From assembly GCA_024449915.1 (NCBI GenBank), contig JAMZAV010000308.1, positions 124,001 through 188,000 on the forward strand: DNA of 64,000 bases, given 5' to 3'. This DNA comes from Sweltsa coloradensis. Lineage: Eukaryota > Arthropoda > Insecta > Plecoptera > Chloroperlidae. Each line of letters starts with the position of its first letter. Position 1 is the first letter of the stretch. Under the pieces are notes generated by a model. That model was given only the letters and a program-made list of their open reading frames with translations. It was not told the DNA's origin and did no database searches. Shown here one piece after another: positions 59,720 through 64,000 of the stretch. A program made the translations under genes and the position numbers.

Positions 59720-59906
59720 GACTGATACCACCCCCCCCCCCTCGATCTCAAGTATCTAAAACATTCTGTATCATCCGTGATAAGAGACAATGTAAAAATG
59801 AGCGCATGTCAATCAGAGGTCATGTTTGTTTTTTTATCGTGAGAAACGACTTACGCACAGATGGACGAACGGACAGAATAGTGATGCAAAATAAAGATTC
59901 GCTTTC
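59720..59906 (-). repeat. dispersed repeat F, copy 9
   Basis: Plus-strand blocks are GATACCACCCC, ATGTCAATCAGAGGTCATGT, TCGTGAGAAACGACTTACGC, GATGGACGAACGGACAGAAT and the end AAGATTCGCTTTC. It is more diverged than F7. Confidence 0.55.
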
Positions 59907-62900
59907 AGGTAAAGTGTATGAGAAAGAGTTCTTGATTTGCGAGTAACTTATAATTTCAATTGATGATAGAGATTGGCAAAATTGTTGGTACTTTAATGCA
60001 ACAATGGCTTATAACGAGCATAGAATTAGGTTTACATATTATAGTTGTGTCAATATTTCTTCAATTACTATGAATGATTATTATTGTTTTTCATTTTTCT
60101 AATGACTACCGGTACGGATCCATAGCTGAGACAAAACAACATTAGAAACATTTTTCGGCAAGGCAAAAAATATCCTTTTTTGTCATATTCGAGAAAGGAT
60201 TTAGCAGATGTGTCTTTCCAAAATAGTTTAACAGTATGCAACGACAGGTAACATACTGGAAGTGCTGCCAAGTGAATTTCCAATACCATAATCAATAGAC
60301 CTGCAGACGAAATAACCAACGTAATTGTTTTCCTATCTAAATCTAGAAGTTTGGAAGAGGGCTGTTTGTAACTCAGTTAACTTTTGTATTCGTCAATTTT
60401 AACTTTATTTATTTTACATATTATTATTGACAAAATTATCTCGGAAATTAAACAGCACTACTGTTTTATCATAACTACGTAATTTTCTCTAAACTTTCAC
60501 CGTGCCATGTCAATCAGTTTAATGGTGAGGCTTCAATCGAAATGTGCTTATGATATTAATTGTTTGCTAGGGTTGACGCTAGCATGGTCGTGATTGCTCG
60601 GAAAGTGGAGCATGAATATGAGACATTGGAAATGCCTGAAATCTGTAGGTGGTCTTTAACAAGAGATTCATTCAGATTTGAATATTTGGCAATAAATACC
60701 TCTGCATACTTTTTATCAACCATCCATTACACGATTACTTGGACAGAGTCATGAAGGAAGGGATTGGAGGGTGGATGGAAAGAGATCACGAAGGGACGGC
60801 CGTTTTTATCAATCCACATAATGTGTTTATAAAAAACTAAATTGTTTTACAAATTAAATACCTAAAAAGTACAAAAGTAACACAATTTTTTGTAAAAATC
60901 GTACGTTTTAACCAGAAGAAGAACTACAGATGTCACTTAAGTAAGGATACGTAATAATGCCGTAAATCTTTTAATGTAATACATTTGCTTTGTTGCCAAC
61001 ACATTATTGGCCAACTTGAAAATATTGCTTCAAGACAAGATTTATAATAGGGTGCACGTTGACTTATACAGTTGTCGGACGCTTAACAATATCTGATTTT
61101 CACAACCCAACAAGTTCTCGTAAGAGTAGGAAGCTTGAGCTAAATATAAGATCTCCCCCACCTCAGCCCTCCCGCCAATGCTAATAGCTTGTTCCTCGAT
61201 AGCTAGTTGTTCGATGGAGGCTTCGCGCTCTACAAACCAGCAAGGTTCTCTATATCTATTGGCGAGTCAAGGCTAGCCAAAAGAAAGCTACTTTTGCTAT
61301 TCACAACACCATGTATGTATGTGTTGTGGGTAAAATCAAGAACTGAAATCGTTATCGAATTGGAAACAAATGCAAATAATCATGACATTTATTTATCATT
61401 AAATCTTATGCGAATAAATTTAAATGTGACTATTGTTTAAGGACAAGTATTCAATTATTGTTTTTAAATAGTTGGAAAAGTTTTGTGCTCTCAACACACA
61501 GTAAGTAGCTTCTAACGTGCCAATCGGGCGATTAAAAATGTTAGGTGACCACAATATTATAGATGGCAGTTGGAAAAATGGTCCAATAAGTTCTTTGACT
61601 TGATGAACGCCAACCAGCCCCGACTGCTGATTAGTCTGGTTCCTTGTCGCCAGTCGGCGACCTGTTGTTTGTTAACCTGCAATTGTCATTTTGCTTTGTA
61701 TTGATTTTGTATTATTTGTATTGCTGTTTATATATTTTTACTTTGAAAGAAAACTCTCTTTTGATTAAGGAACTCGGTGCAATGCAGTTCTGAAACGTTC
61801 AGTCTTGAATAAACTCTAGAATTGACATTAACCACAAAGTAGATTATTTTGATTGTCGTGCACGCAATACAGGGCTATTGGGTCAAACCGCGCCGAAATG
61901 ATGAACCAGTGCAGAAACCGGGCTTCCACCCACATATAATATTGAATTTATTTATTCATAATTGAGCCGTCATGCTGTATATTCGAACCATACATGGTAT
62001 TGTATTTACCTTGTTATGGTATCGCCACAGTTGAGTTTTGCCATCATTTTTTTATTAATACATCAACCACGTGATAGTAAATGAACACAAGTACACAGAC
62101 ATAACTGTGTTTGAAACCCTCGTCGATGCAAATTTAAACTGCTTTGAGTTTTTCTGATTTTGTTTTGTGCTTTCCTAACAAACCCGGCGGCTTGTTGAGA
62201 CAAAGAAACGGAGCGACGGAGGGAAGGAAAATGAACACTGGTAGAAAAGGCAGCGCGCTTTCGAATATGGAAATGACAAGGCGAGAAATGCGGCAAAATG
62301 TGTAACACAAATAGAATAAACAAACTTTTATCGCGAAAATACGTGTCTTCGGGGAAGGAAATAGACAAGAAATGCGTAAAGAAATCGTTTAGAAATTTAT
62401 TGTACTAAGAGATGATTGTGTTTATGTTCCGCATGGTATCACCCCAAACTGCGCAACAGGAAAACGACACGATTTCGCCTTGCTTCAACTTATCTTGCTA
62501 AATTAGAATTTGAAAAAATGTCAGACGCTCTGCCTGAATATAAATAAAACTTGATTTGTCTGGAGCGACAAACATTTCGTTTATGGGGAGCAAACGAGTG
62601 CGTCCAAAGAAATAATCATTTGGTGACGACGTGACTGAACATTGAGATATATTACGCAACACGTGTTGTATGCTTTATCATATAAATTTCCGTCTTCTTA
62701 GAACAGACACTAAATAAATGTATGTTTTTTTCTGCAAGTGATGAAATACATTCGCAAACAATAATTTTGTTCCGTAATTCTTGATTTTCAATTTGCAACA
62801 AGTTATGATTCCTCTTCGTGCGGTAAGTATCTTTATAATCAAGTTACTTGAATACAACATTGAAGCAGAGTAAATCAAATCACGCACTCTCTTGTGTAAA

Positions 62901-63352
62901 AACTTGTTTGTATTTTTAGTACGCAAAGTATAATAAAATAAGGCAAACTACAGGTGGTAAAAGCTTCGGAAAGTATTAAACTTTGGTAAATTCAAACAAA
63001 GGTTTTGCTTTGCTTTATGGTTGCCATAGAATTAATCCGTGTTTGACAAGAAAAATATTTTTTAATATTGTTCCTGTGAAGCCAAAATAAGCTTTGGGCT
63101 TAATTTATTTTTAAAAACAAAATACCTCTACCAATTACTGTAACATACCTGGTGTTTTATATAATCAACACAATTTGCTTATTCAAACGTTTTTTTTTTT
63201 TTAATCATCTAAAGGGGAATCGTCAACCATCATCATTATTATCTGAATGTATGCACACACCAAAAGCATTCACAAAACCCCGATGTTTGAAACATAAACT
63301 ATTTATTTCCAATCCAACATTTTAATTCTATTCAATCACACTTAATAGAATA
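59907..63352. other. unique AT-rich DNA, no gene seen
   Basis: It contains the second copy of the GATGAACCAGTGCAGAAACC block (61880-61932). A possible retroelement tail at 61760-61810 has AGTTCTGAAACGTTCAGTC followed by AATAAA. The 101-codon frame at 62063-62368 is not protein-like. Confidence 0.4.
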
Positions 63353-64000
63353 TTAGATGAGCGAAGCGAAGACTTCAATTCACTGACGCCCAAAAAATTA
63401 GCTCGGGTGTTTTTTTTTTTTTTTTTTTTTTTTTTGTTTGTTGTTTTTCTGTCTGTTTGTTAACTCTCTACAGGCAAACGGCATATCCGATCTCTTGAAA
63501 ATTTGAGGTGGACCTTCGAAATCTCTGACTTAGGGTGTATTGTTTTGGGTACAATCGAAGAAATATTTTCTATGAATATCGTATTTTACGATTTTTTCGA
63601 TTTTTAGTGCGATATTTTCGTGAATTTGGGCCGATTTCTCACCAAACGGGGGTTTACAAGTTTCATATTATACAGGAGACATTAAGGTTTAGGTGATGTA
63701 GTACCTTTTGAAAGAAAAAGTTGAAAAAGTTAGCCGGAATTCATAGAAATAAAGCTTTTAATATAATTTTTTGATTTGTATGCGATATTTCGTGCCATTT
63801 GGCCAAATTTGACCAAACGGGGGGCTACAACGTTCATATAATACATGGACATAAGGTTATGGTGATAAAGTACTATTGAAGAAAAAGTTGACAAAGTTAC
63901 CAGAATCCATAGAATAAAGCTTTTAATATAAGTTTTAACGTAAATAATAACAAATTGACAAGTAACAATAGAAACTTGACAACAATCACCTACAATGCGT
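63353..64000 (+). mobile_element. Helitron-like element E3, cut by the window end
   Basis: It starts A|TTAGATGAGCGAAGCGAAGA and follows E1 (GACTTCAATTCACTGACGCC, poly-T, GGCAAACGGCATATCCGATC, both ACCAAACGGGG...CTACAACG-type repeats) to the last base of the window. It is younger-looking in layout than E2 because it keeps the second internal repeat, but it has many single-base deletions. Confidence 0.75.

Noticed and set aside
61750..61932. Possible Penelope or LTR element tail (CTGAAACGTTC, AATAAA) and shared block with 39185-39245
   Set aside because: The shared block is only about 60 bp and no ends, coding part or duplication could be defined. Mentioned in the region entries only.

Overview
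The window looks like AT-rich nuclear DNA of an invertebrate animal. It has a LINE fragment of a kind common in animals, tRNA-derived repeats with A and B boxes, one candidate GT/AG-spliced exon, and no operons, ribosome binding sites or long genes. The sequence alone does not place it further. No complete protein gene is visible. The window is intergenic or intronic DNA filled with non-autonomous transposable elements.

The main theme is a group of non-autonomous elements, called here A, B, C, D, E and G, that share one terminal design. One end is A|TTGGATGAGCG or A|TTAAACGAG. The other end is an inverted copy of that sequence, then a small hairpin (about AACGC...GCGTT), then ...CCTAG|T. They show no target duplication, and one full/empty site pair fits insertion between A and T. 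This is Helitron/Helentron-like. No Rep/helicase gene is present, so all copies would be passive. Several carry tRNA-like pieces, a 150-170 bp tandem monomer, or a GC-rich internal segment. A further family, F, of about 280-350 bp recurs about ten times.

Layout. 1-12.2 kb: A1, A2, a long foldback element at 4.8-5.4 kb and several F copies. 12.2-18.7 kb: a tandem segmental duplication of about 2.2 kb. Its first copy received a Helitron-like element (E1), and its second copy received a different 899-bp element with 31-bp perfect terminal inverted repeats. The other copy preserves each empty site. 22.9-26.2 kb: A3, split by a 5'-truncated LINE, then B1, one probable coding exon on the minus strand (24972-25204), and A4. 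26-36 kb: mostly unique AT-rich DNA with C1, F copies and an inverted pair of hammerhead-like motifs of Penelope type. 36.2-37.9 kb: a foldback tRNA SINE and two Helitron-like elements joined end to end. 41.9-52.6 kb: F8, B2/B3, A5, C2 and D2. 54.2-54.5 kb: a perfect 54-bp palindrome and a tRNA-Glu(CTC)-like gene. 58.5-64 kb: E2, F9 and E3, which runs off the end.

The genes do not form a pathway. The interest lies in the transposon biology, in the paired filled and empty sites, and in a strong excess of the palindrome TAGGCCTA outside the repeats.
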